DNA of 64,000 nt from Halocaridina rubra. Its lineage: Eukaryota; Arthropoda; Malacostraca; Decapoda; Atyidae. Below, in pieces: positions 54,761-64,000 of this stretch (positions within the stretch are counted from its first letter, which is position 1; the number at the start of each line of letters is the position of its first letter). The translations under genes were made by a program, and so were the position numbers. Below the pieces are notes generated by a model, which was given only the letters and a program-made list of their open reading frames with translations, was not told the origin of the DNA and did not search any database. The DNA lies in the NCBI GenBank assembly GCA_037179515.1, contig JAXCGZ010005692.1, positions 23,501-87,500 on the forward strand, in the 5' to 3' direction.

Positions 54761-57583
54761 TTGTTATACACAAATGCTGATGGATTAGCTGGTAAGGCAG
54801 TAGAATTAAAAGATAGGATTCACAACAGTAAGGCATATATAGTAGCAATTACAGAGACTAAGTTGAGTGAGGACATAAACAGTGTCACAGTTTTTCCTAA
54901 GGGCTTCAGAATACTAAGGGTCGAAAGATCTGAGAGGACTGGTGGAGGGATAGCACTGCTCATAAGTGAGAGGATTCAAGTTGAAGAGATAAACTTGGCT
55001 ATAGAAAGTGAGTTCAGGGAATTTCTTGTTGCTCGCATAAATACTGGGTCAGAGAGCATTATAATAACTGTTGTATACAACCCACCAAGGAACCAAAATA
55101 GGCTTGAAATTTATGAGGAAAGTCATATAGGTACGATTGAAGTCATAAACTCAGTTGTTAACATGGCGCGGGAGAAAAAATGTAGGATTTTGATTATGGG
55201 AGACTTTAATCATAAAGAGATAGATTGGATAAATCTTGACCCACACAGTGGTGAGGACTCCTTTGGGGCAAGATTCCTAGATTGCGTACAAGGGAATTTC
55301 CTACACCAACATGTAATGGAACCAACAAGAGCCAGGGGTGGGGATGAGCCATCACTACTTGATCTAGTGTTCACAGATAATGTGTTGGATATTGAAAATA
55401 TTGAGTATGAACCACCAATTGGAAAGAGTGACCACTGTGTGTTGTTGATGGAGTATATCATTGAAGACATTCTTCCTGAGAGTAGAGGCACTGAGGACAT
55501 GAGGAGGAACTATCAGAAAGGAGATTACATCAAAATGAATGAGCTTTTTGCAGTTATTGACTGGAGAACCTTATTTTACAACAAATCTGTACAAGAAATG
55601 TATGACATCTTTTGTGAGAAATATGGGAAGATAGTAGATTGCTGCATACCTGTCACCAAAGTAGGTGTAATTCATGCCAGAGAGAAATGGTTCGATAATG
55701 GGTGTAAAAGAGCTAAGGAGTGGAGAGACAAATGCTGGAAAAGGTATAGGAGGAGAAAAAACATAAATGCCTGGCAAACCTACAAAAGAGCAAGAAACGA
55801 CTACCTAAGTAAAAGGAGAGAGGCAGAGAAAGATTATGAGAGGGACATCACCAGGAAGGCTAAAGAAAATCCCAAGCTTTTCCACAGCTTTATCAGAGGA
55901 AAACTGAAGGTAAAAGAACAGGTTTTAAGGCTAAAGAGAGCGGATGGAAGCATCACTGAGACGGACGAAGAGATCTGCAAAGAATTGAACAAGGAGTTTC
56001 AGTCAGTATTTACAGTAGAAAATACCCCACCCCCTCAGATTGCAGTGATAGAAGCTCAAGGGCCGGTATTAGAGAACATCAACCTTACAGCCACAGAGGT
56101 ATGCAAAGCGCTGATGGATTTAGATGTTCATAAAGCTACAGGTCCTGATGACATATCCCCTCATGTGCTTAAAAAATGCGCAAACACAATATCAGTGGCA
56201 CTAAGTATCATATTTAAGGAGTCATTGGAGTCGGGGGAGATTCCAAGATGCTGGAAACAAGCAAATGTGATACCTATCTTCAAAAAGGGAAGGAGGGATA
56301 CGGCTCTGAACTATAGACCAGTTTCCTTGACCAGCATAGTTTGCAAACTTATGGAGAAACTACTAAGGAAACATATCTCTCTTCACTTGGAATCCTTCAA
56401 CTTTTTGTCAGTGAGGCAACATGGCTTCAGAGAAGGAAGATCAACAGTAACAAACTTATTAGAATTTTATGATGAGGTAAGCCAAATCTTACAGGAAAGA
56501 GAGGGCTGGGCAGATTGCATATTCCTAGACTTCCAGAAAGCGTTTGACACTGTTCCACATGGGAGACTTATTAGGAAGCTGCAATCAATGGCTAGAATAG
56601 GTGGAAATGTCTTGGAATGGATAAAAACTTACTTAGAAGGAAGGGAACAGAGGGTTAGAGAAAGACACTCAGTGTCTGAATGGAGAAGAGTTAGTAGTGG
56701 AGTTCCACAGGGTTCAGTTTTAGGGCCACTTTTGTTCCTTGTATATGTAAATGACCTACCAGAGTCTGTAAATTCATTCATGAATATGTTTGCAGATGAT
56801 GCAAAGATTGTGAAGAAAGTAAAAAACGAGAACAATGGTAGAGAACTTCAGGAGGATCTAAATAATCTGCATGAGTGGTCAGAAAAGTGGCTAATGAAAT
56901 TCAATACCTCAAAATGTAAGGTAATGAGAATGGGTACAAGTGCAAGAAGGCCCAAGCTTGACTACTCGGTGGCTGGAGTACAACTTCAAGAGACAGAAAA
57001 TGAGAGAGATCTAGGAGTAAACATATTGGCAGATTTGTCTCCAGAAATACATATAAATGGCGTAGTAAGGGCAGCATATGCATTCTTATCAAATGTAAGG
57101 GTAGCCTTCAGGCACATGGACAAGGAAATGTTCAGAAATATTTATGTAACCTATGTGAGGCCAAAACTCGAATATGCAGCCCCCTTTTGGAATCCGCACT
57201 TGAAAAAGCACATAGCTAAGCTTGAAAAAGTTCAAAGACATGCCACGAAACTGGTGCCAGAAATACGCAATCTCGGTTATGATGAGAGGCTGAGGGAATT
57301 AGACTTGCCATCACTCGAAGCTAGAAGAGTAAGGGGGGATATGGTGACAGTCTTTAAATTCCTTCATGGTTATGATAGAGTGGATAGGGATCGATATTTC
57401 GATATGGCTGGCTCTAGAACTAGAGGTCATAGTTTGAAGCTTCGGAAGAAAACTTGTTTGCAGGATGTAAGGAAATACTTTTTCAGTGTAAGAGTAGTTG
57501 ATAATTGGAATTGGCTAAGCGAGGAGGTAGTTAATGCTACCTCAATCCATAGTTTTAAGGACAGGTATGATAAGTATCACTAA
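54761..57583 (+). CDS. LINE-B ORF2: AP endonuclease and reverse transcriptase, intact
   Basis: 940 codons counted from the non-ATG codon at 54761; the frame is open further upstream into ORF1, so the initiation mode is unclear. Endonuclease: AITETKLSE, GGGIALLI, MGDFNHKEIDW (D148), LDLVFTDN and GKSDHC (D224-H225). A basic Lys/Arg-rich linker follows (about 325-390). Reverse transcriptase: NYRPVSLTS, HGFREG, FLDFQKAFD (D590), SGVPQGSVLGPLLF, FADD (D679-D680), then a C-terminal region with YVRPKLEYAAPFWNP. The protein nicks target DNA and copies element RNA from the nick. All catalytic residues are present. Confidence 0.92.
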   Translation: MLYTNADGLAGKAVELKDRIHNSKAYIVAITETKLSEDINSVTVFPKGFRILRVERSERTGGGIALLISERIQVEEINLAIESEFREFLVARINTGSESIIITVVYNPPRNQNRLEIYEESHIGTIEVINSVVNMAREKKCRILIMGDFNHKEIDWINLDPHSGEDSFGARFLDCVQGNFLHQHVMEPTRARGGDEPSLLDLVFTDNVLDIENIEYEPPIGKSDHCVLLMEYIIEDILPESRGTEDMRRNYQKGDYIKMNELFAVIDWRTLFYNKSVQEMYDIFCEKYGKIVDCCIPVTKVGVIHAREKWFDNGCKRAKEWRDKCWKRYRRRKNINAWQTYKRARNDYLSKRREAEKDYERDITRKAKENPKLFHSFIRGKLKVKEQVLRLKRADGSITETDEEICKELNKEFQSVFTVENTPPPQIAVIEAQGPVLENINLTATEVCKALMDLDVHKATGPDDISPHVLKKCANTISVALSIIFKESLESGEIPRCWKQANVIPIFKKGRRDTALNYRPVSLTSIVCKLMEKLLRKHISLHLESFNFLSVRQHGFREGRSTVTNLLEFYDEVSQILQEREGWADCIFLDFQKAFDTVPHGRLIRKLQSMARIGGNVLEWIKTYLEGREQRVRERHSVSEWRRVSSGVPQGSVLGPLLFLVYVNDLPESVNSFMNMFADDAKIVKKVKNENNGRELQEDLNNLHEWSEKWLMKFNTSKCKVMRMGTSARRPKLDYSVAGVQLQETENERDLGVNILADLSPEIHINGVVRAAYAFLSNVRVAFRHMDKEMFRNIYVTYVRPKLEYAAPFWNPHLKKHIAKLEKVQRHATKLVPEIRNLGYDERLRELDLPSLEARRVRGDMVTVFKFLHGYDRVDRDRYFDMAGSRTRGHSLKLRKKTCLQDVRKYFFSVRVVDNWNWLSEEVVNATSIHSFKDRYDKYH

Positions 57584-57674
57584 GTCTAAAAATGGAACCG
57601 ATCAGGAGACGGGAAGATACGAGCTTTGGGCTCTTTCCCGTAAACACAATTAGGTAATCACAATTAGGTAATCA

Positions 57675-57693
57675 CACACACACACATACACAC
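57675..57693. repeat. Short CA-rich link between B13 and B14
   Basis: CACACACACACATACACAC; the next base starts LINE-B copy B14. Confidence 0.93.
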
Positions 57694-58600
57694 GTAAATT
57701 CATTCATGAATATGTTTGCAGATGATGCAAAGATTGTGAAGAAAGTAAAAAACGAGAACAATGGTAGAGAACTTCAGGAGGATCTAAATAATCTGCATGA
57801 GTGGTCAGAAAAGTGGCTAATGAAATTCAATACCTCAAAATGTAAGGTAATGAGAATGGGTACAAGTGCAAGAAGGCCCAAGCTTGACTACTCGGTGGCT
57901 GGAGTACAACTTCAAGAGACAGAAAATGAGAGAGATCTAGGAGTAAACATATTGGCAGATTTGTCTCCAGAAATACATATAAATGGCGTAGTAAGGGCAG
58001 CATATGCATTCTTATCAAATGTAAGGGTAGCCTTCAGGCACATGGACAAGGAAATGTTCAGAAATATTTATGTAACCTATGTGAGGCCAAAACTCGAATA
58101 TGCAGCACCCTTTTGGAATCCGCACTTGAAAAAGCACATAGCTAAGCTTGAAAAAGTTCAAAGACATGCCACGAAACTGGTGCCAGAAATACGCAATCTC
58201 GGTTATGATGAGAGGCTGAGGGAATTAGACTTGCCATCACTCGAAGCTAGAAGAGTAAGGGGGGATATGGTGACAGTCTTTAAATTCCTTCATGGTTATG
58301 ATAGAGTGGATAGGGATCGATATTTCGATATGGCTGGCTCTAGAACTAGAGGTCATAGTTTGAAGCTTCGTAAGAAAACTTGTTTGCAGGATGTAAGGAA
58401 ATACTTTTTCAGTGTAAGAGTAGTTGATAATTGGAATTGGTTAAGCGAGGAGGTAGTTAATGCTATCTCAATCCATAGTTTTAAGGACAGGTACGATAAG
58501 TTTCACTAAGTTTAAAAATGGAACCGATCAGGAGACGGGAAGATACGAGCTTTGGGCTCTTTCCCGTAAACACAATTAGGTAATCACAATTGGGTAATCT
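57694..58600 (+). mobile_element. LINE-B copy B14
   Basis: It starts at GTAAATTCATTCATGAATAT just upstream of the FADD motif. The frame is open to TAA at 58507-58509. It shares the KKTCLQDV variant with B13 and B7. Two terminal motifs, the second altered (AATTGGGTAATC). Confidence 0.94.
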
Positions 58601-58896
<296 letters not shown>

Positions 58897-59039
58897 TCGA
58901 GTCAGAGCACTATACCGTGACTCTTCTTGCAAGGCAGCTTGTCTCCTTTTCATATGGGATTGCAGATTACACCAGAATTTTAGAGATTAGTGTCGGTTTT
59001 TGCTATCTATACAGCCGGAAACCCTTCACAACAGCATCC

Positions 59040-59215
59040 CTCAGTTCTGATCCGGGTTTGGGGTCAGCACTGTTTTAAGCTGGCTTGTTCCTCCACGGGC
59101 TGGATAAGAAAGGTGGAAATTTACAGTCCCCTCATTCCGCCTCATTTAGCAGACTTTTGTTAGACAGGCAGGGGAACACAGAGGCAGTATTCTTATCTCC
59201 GATATCAAGGGAATT
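59040..59215 (-). mobile_element. LINE 3'-end-type repeat, family C, diverged
   Basis: In antisense it has 'tgttcccctgcctgtctaac' and 'aagtctgctaaatgaggcg', matching 18450-18550. Flanking 58893-59039 and 59216-59431 hold nothing else recognisable. Confidence 0.5.
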
Positions 59216-59431
59216 CTAAGCGAGAAAAAAATTAGATGACAATTATTGATAATAATCTATAAAGCATTTCCTTGGGTAAACCCAATTACTCCATGGTAAC
59301 ACGTAAGTAATACTAAGAATAATTATCTATATTAAGCCTTCTGATTAGGGAATATTATCTCTCTATTTTTTTAAGATATTTATCACAATTTGTTGGAACA
59401 TATTTAGCGTAAACAAAATACTATATGTGTG

Positions 59432-62384
59432 TAATTACCTAATTGTAATTACCTAATTGTGTTTACGAGAAAGAGCCCAAAGCTCGTATCTTTCCGTCTC
59501 CGGATCGGTTCCATTTTGTACTTAGTGATACTTATCATACCTGTCCTTATAACTATTGATTGAGATAGCATTAACTACCTCCTCGCTTAGCAAATTCTAA
59601 TTATCAACTACTCTTACATTGAAAAAGTATTTCCTTACCTCCTGCAAATAAGTTTTCTTACGAAAATTCAAACTATAACCTCTAGTTCTAGAGCCAGCCA
59701 TATCAAAATATCGATCCCTATCCACTCTATCATAACCATGAAGGAATTTAAAGACTGTCACCATATCCACTTCAATCTTCTAGCTTCGAGTGATGGTAAG
59801 TCTAATTCCCTCAGCCTCTCATCATACCTGAGATTGCGTATTTCTGGCACCAGTTTCGTGGCATGTCTTTGAACTTTTTCAAGCTTAGCTATGTGCTTTT
59901 TCAAGTGCGGATTCCAAAAGGGGGCTGCATATTCGAGTTTTGGCCTCATATAGGTTACATAAATATTTCTGAACATTTCCTTGTCCATGTGCCTGAAGGC
60001 TACCCTTACATTTGATAAGAATGCATATGCTGCCCTTACTATGCCATTTATATGTATTTCTGGAGACAAATCTGCCAGTATGTTTACTCCTAGATCTCTC
60101 TCATTTTCTGTCTCTTGAAGTTGTACTCCAGCCACCGAGTAGTCAAGCTTAGGCCTTCTTGCACTTGTACCCATTCTCATTACCTTACATTTTGAAGTAT
60201 TGAATTTCATTAGCCACTTTTCTGACCACTCATGCAGATTATTTAGATCTTTCTGAAGTTCTCTACCATTGTTCTCGTTTCTTACTTTCTTCACAATCGT
60301 TGTATCATCTGCAAACATATTCATGAATGAATTTACAGACTCTGGTAGGTCATTTACATATACAAGGAACAAAAGTGGCCCTAAAACTGAACCCTGTGGA
60401 ACTCCACTACTAACAATTCTCCATTCAGACACTGAGTGTCTTACTCTAACCCCCTGTTCCCTTCCTTCTAAGTAAGTTTTTATCCATTCCAAGACATTTC
60501 CACCTATTCTAGCCTTTGCTTCCTAATAAGTCTCCCATGTGGAACAGTGTCAAACGCTTTCTGGAAGTCTAGGAATATGCAATCTGCCCAGCCCTCTCTT
60601 TCCTGTAAGATTCGGCTTATCTCATCATAGAATTCTAATAAGTTTGTTACTGTTGATCTACCTTCTCTGAAGTCATGTTGCTTCACTGACAAAAAGTTGA
60701 AGGATTCCAAGTGAAGAGAGATATGTTTCCTTAGTAGTTTCTCCATAACTTTGCAAACTATGCTGGTCAAGGAAACTGGTCTATAGTTCAGAGCCGTGTC
60801 CCTCCTTCCCTTTTTGAAGATAGGTATCACGCTTGCTTGTTTCCAGCATCTTGGAATCTCCCCTGACTCCAGTGATATTTTAAATATGATACTTAGTGCC
60901 ACTGATATTGAGTTTGCGCATTTTCTAAGTACATGAGGGGATATGTCATCAGGACCTGTAGCTTTATGAACATCTAACTCCATCAGCGCTTTGCATACCT
61001 CTGTGGCTGTAAGGTTAATGTTCTCTAATACTGACCCTTGAGCTTCTATCTCTGCAATCTGAGGAGGTGGGGTATTTTCTACTGTAAATACTGACTGAAA
61101 CCCCTTGTTCAATTCTTTGCAGATCTCTTCGTCCGTCTCAGTGATGCTTCCATCCGCTCTCTTAAGCCTTAAAACCTGTTCTTTTACCTTCAGTTTTCTT
61201 CTGATAAAGCTGTGGAAAACCTTGGGATTGTTTTTAGCCTTTCTGGTGATGTCCCTCTCGTAGTCTTTCTCTGCCTCTCTTCTTTTACTTAGGTAGTCAT
61301 TTCTTGCTCATTTGTAGGTTTGCCAGGCATTTATGTTTTTTCTCCTCCTATACCTTTTCCAGCATTTGTCTCTCCACTCCTTAGCTCTTTTACACTCATT
61401 ATCGAACCATTTCTCTCTGGCATGAATTACACCTACTTTGGTGAAAGGTATGCAGCAATCTACTATCTTTCCATATTTCTCACAAAAAATGTCATACATT
61501 TCTTGTACAGATTTGTTGTAAAATAAAGTTCTCCAGTCAATAACTGCAAACAGCTCATTCATTTTGATGTAATCTCCTTTCGGATAGTTCCTCCTCATGT
61601 CCTCAGTGCCTCTACTCTCAGGAAGAATATCTTCAATGATATACTCCATCAACAACACACAGTGGTCACTCTTTCCAATTGGTGGTTCATACTCATTTTT
61701 TTCAATATCCAACACATTATCTGTGAACACTAGATCAAGTAGTGATGGCTCATCCCCACCCCTGGCCCTCGTTGGTTCAATTACATGTAGGAATCTTGCC
61801 CCGAATGAGTCCTCACCACTGTGTGGGTCAAGATTTATCCAATCTATCTCTTTATGATTAAAATCTCCAATAATCAAAATCCTACATTTTCTCTCCCGTG
61901 CCATGTTAACAACTGAGTTTATGACTTCAATAGTTGCCTATATGACTTTCCTTATATACTTCTAGCCTATTCTGGTTCCTTGGTGGGTTATATACAACAG
62001 TTATTATAATGCTCTCTGACCCAGTATTTATGCGAGCAACAAGAAATTCCTTGAACTCACTTTCTATAACCAAGTTTATTTCTTCAACTTGAATCCTTTC
62101 ACTTATGAGCAGTGTTATCCCTCCACCAGTCCTCTCAGATCTTTCAACCCTTAATATTCTGAAGCCCTTAGGAAAAACTGTGACACTGTTTATGTCCTCA
62201 CTCAACTTAGTCTCTGTAATTGCTACTATATATGCCTTACTGTTGTGAATCCTATCTTTTAATTCTACTGCATTACCAGCTACTCCATCAGCATTTGTGT
62301 ATAACAATCTTAATGAGGCCCCCATCCCCTGATCTTCTATCATTATCTTCTTTATCTCCTCTTTGTCTAGAAGAACTCTGAAAT
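59432..62384 (-). pseudogene. LINE-B copy B15, nearly full ORF2, multiply disrupted
   Basis: It contains the end of ORF1 (FRVLLDKEEIKKI), endonuclease, RT and 3' UTR. Damage includes a frameshift near 61915, an in-frame 33-bp deletion near 61787 that removes residues between FL and EPTRARG, a TGA at about 61306 (AGA in B13), a disruption near 60500 and a shift near 59770. At the ORF1/ORF2 junction it has five Gs where B13 has four, and there ORF1 and ORF2 are in one continuous frame. Its 5' end sits on the (CA)n of B16. Confidence 0.92.
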
Positions 62385-62402
62385 GAGTGTGTGTGTGTGT
62401 GT
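62385..62402. repeat. (TG)n linking B16 to B15
   Basis: About nine TG units; in element orientation, the (CA)n tail of B16 and the 5' flank of B15. Confidence 0.94.
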
Positions 62403-64000
62403 GATTACCTAATTGTGATTACCTAATTGTGTTTACGGGAAAGAGCCCAAAGCTCGTATCTTCCCGTCTCCTGATCGGTTCCATTTTAGACTTAGTGATA
62501 CTTATCGTACCTGTCCTTAAAACTATGGATTGAGATAGCATTAACTACCTCCTCGCTTAGCCAATTCCAATTATCAACTACTCTTACACTGAAAAAGTAT
62601 TTCCTTACATCCTGCAAAGAAGTTTTCTTACGAAGCTTCAAACTATGACCTCTAGTTCTAGAGCCAGCCATATCGAAATATCGATCCCTATCCACTCTAT
62701 CATAACCATGAAGGAATTTAAAGACTGTCACCATATCCCCCCTTACTCTTCTAGCTTCGAGTGATGGCAAGTCTAAGTCCCTCAGCCTCTCATCATAACC
62801 GAGATTGCGTATTTCTGGCACCAGTTTCGTGGCATGTCTTTGAACTTTTTCAAGCTTAGCTATGTGCTTTTTCAAGTGCGGATTCCAAAAGGGGGCTGCA
62901 TATTCGAGTTTTGGCCTCACATAGGTTACATAAATATTTCTGAGCATTTCCTTGTCCATGTGCCTGAAGGCTACTCTTACATTTGATAAGAATGCATATG
63001 CTGCCCTTACTACGCCATTTATATGTATTTCTGGAGACAAATCTGCCAGTATGTTTACTCCTAGATCTCTCTCATTTTCTGTCTCTTGAAGTTGTACTCC
63101 AGCCACCGAGTAGTCAAGCTTGGGCCTTCTTGCACTTGTACCCATTCTCATTACCTTACATTTTGAGGTATTGAATTTCATTAGCCACTTTTCTGACCAC
63201 TCATGCAGATTATCTAGATCCTCCTGAAGTTCTCTACCATTGTTCTCGTTTTTTACTTTCTTCACAATCTTTGCATCATCTGCAAACATATTCATGAATG
63301 AATTTACAGACTCTGGTAGGCCATTTACATATACAAGGAACAAAAGTGGCCCTAAAACTGAACCCTGTGGAACTCCACTACTAACTCTTCTCCATTCAGA
63401 CACTGAGTGTCTTACTCTAACCCTCTGTTCCCTTCCTTCTAAGTAAGTTTTTATCCATTCCAAGACATTTCCACCTATTCTAGCCATTGATTGCAGCTTC
63501 CTAATAAGTCTCCCATGTGGAACAGTGTCAAACGCTTTCTGGAAGTCTAGGAATATGCAATCTGCCCAGCCCTCTCTTTCCTGTAAGATTTGGCTTACCT
63601 CATCATAAAATTCTAATAAGTTTGTTACTGTTGATCTTCCTTCTCTGAAGCCATGTTGCCTCACTGACAAAAAGTTGAAGGATTCCAAGTGAAGAGAGAT
63701 ATGTTTCCTTAGTAGTTTCTCCATAAGTTTGCAAACTATGCTGGTCAAGGAAACTGGTCTATAGTTCAGAGCCGTATCCCTCCTTCCCTTTTTGAAGATA
63801 GGTATCACATTTGCTTGTTTCCAGCATCTTGGAATCTCCCCCGACTCCAGTGACTCCTTAAATATGATACTTAGTGCCACTGATATTGTGTTTGCGCATT
63901 TTTTAAGCACATGAGGGGATATGTCATCAGGACCTGTAGCTTTATGAACATCTAAATCCATCAACGCTTTGCATACCTCTGTGGCTGTAAGGTTGATGTT
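62403..64000 (-). mobile_element. LINE-B copy B16, open frame to the window end
   Basis: 3' UTR with two terminal motifs, stop at 62492, then an uninterrupted frame upstream through the C-terminal region, FADD, FLDFQKAFD and the DISPHVLKK region to the window end. The 5' part lies outside. Small differences (VNGLPES, LQEDLDNLH, RDLDLPS) set it apart from B7. Confidence 0.93.

Larger units (their letters stand above)
53967..57674 (+). mobile_element. LINE-B copy B13, most complete copy
   Basis: It carries a 5'-truncated ORF1 (open from the CA junction) and a complete ORF2, then a 3' UTR and two 14-bp terminal motifs followed by (CA)n. This CR1-like, two-gene layout (coiled-coil/RRM-like ORF1, AP endonuclease plus reverse transcriptase ORF2) serves as the reference for the other copies. 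It lacks the element 5' end and promoter. Confidence 0.94.

Overview
The window is eukaryotic and most likely from a decapod crustacean. This is inferred from very dense AT, CA, TC, TAA and GA microsatellites, CR1-like and Jockey-like non-LTR retrotransposons, many tRNA-derived SINEs, TTAGG-type pentamer motifs and one compact intron-containing animal gene. No bacterial-style operons, rRNA genes, free-standing tRNA genes or CRISPR arrays are visible.

Layout. 0-6 kb: an old degenerate tandem array built on a CTGTACAGTAC motif, broken by SINEs (two with clean target-site duplications), a (TA)n tract and LINE-B fragments, then large symmetrical microsatellites. 6-24 kb: mainly intergenic repeats. 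Three copies of a CR1-like element (LINE-A, two of them near-identical and in inverted orientation), a decayed Jockey-like 3' end, RTE-like debris, SINEs, MITE-like elements and minisatellites. 25-28 kb: a decayed Jockey-like LINE with a zinc-knuckle ORF1, an overlapping endonuclease ORF2, and a SINE inside ORF1. 29.4-37.2 kb, minus strand: a complete seven-exon host gene for the HIT zinc-finger protein ZNHIT2 (371 codons, all phases and GT-AG junctions consistent), with introns full of SINEs. 37.5-42.4 kb: LINE 3' ends, a GA-rich satellite and a 45-bp minisatellite.

42.4-64 kb is dominated by one CR1-like element, LINE-B. Its copies lie head to tail in three blocks (minus 42.45-46.36 kb, plus 46.58-58.63 kb, minus 59.42-64 kb). 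Nearly every copy is 5'-truncated at a different point. Nearly every truncated 5' end starts directly on the (CA)n tail of the preceding copy, and every copy ends in a short tandem motif (ACAATTAGGTAATC) running into (CA)n. In every copy the CA strand is the sense strand. The best explanation I can offer is a LINE that inserts strand-specifically into (CA)n, including the (CA)n it makes itself, so building nested arrays. The copy at 53967-57674 keeps an intact 940-codon endonuclease/reverse-transcriptase frame and most of ORF1.

The only convincing cellular gene is ZNHIT2; the other long reading frames are mobile-element genes, their antisense shadows or translated simple repeats. Clade names for the LINEs are judged by eye from protein motifs.
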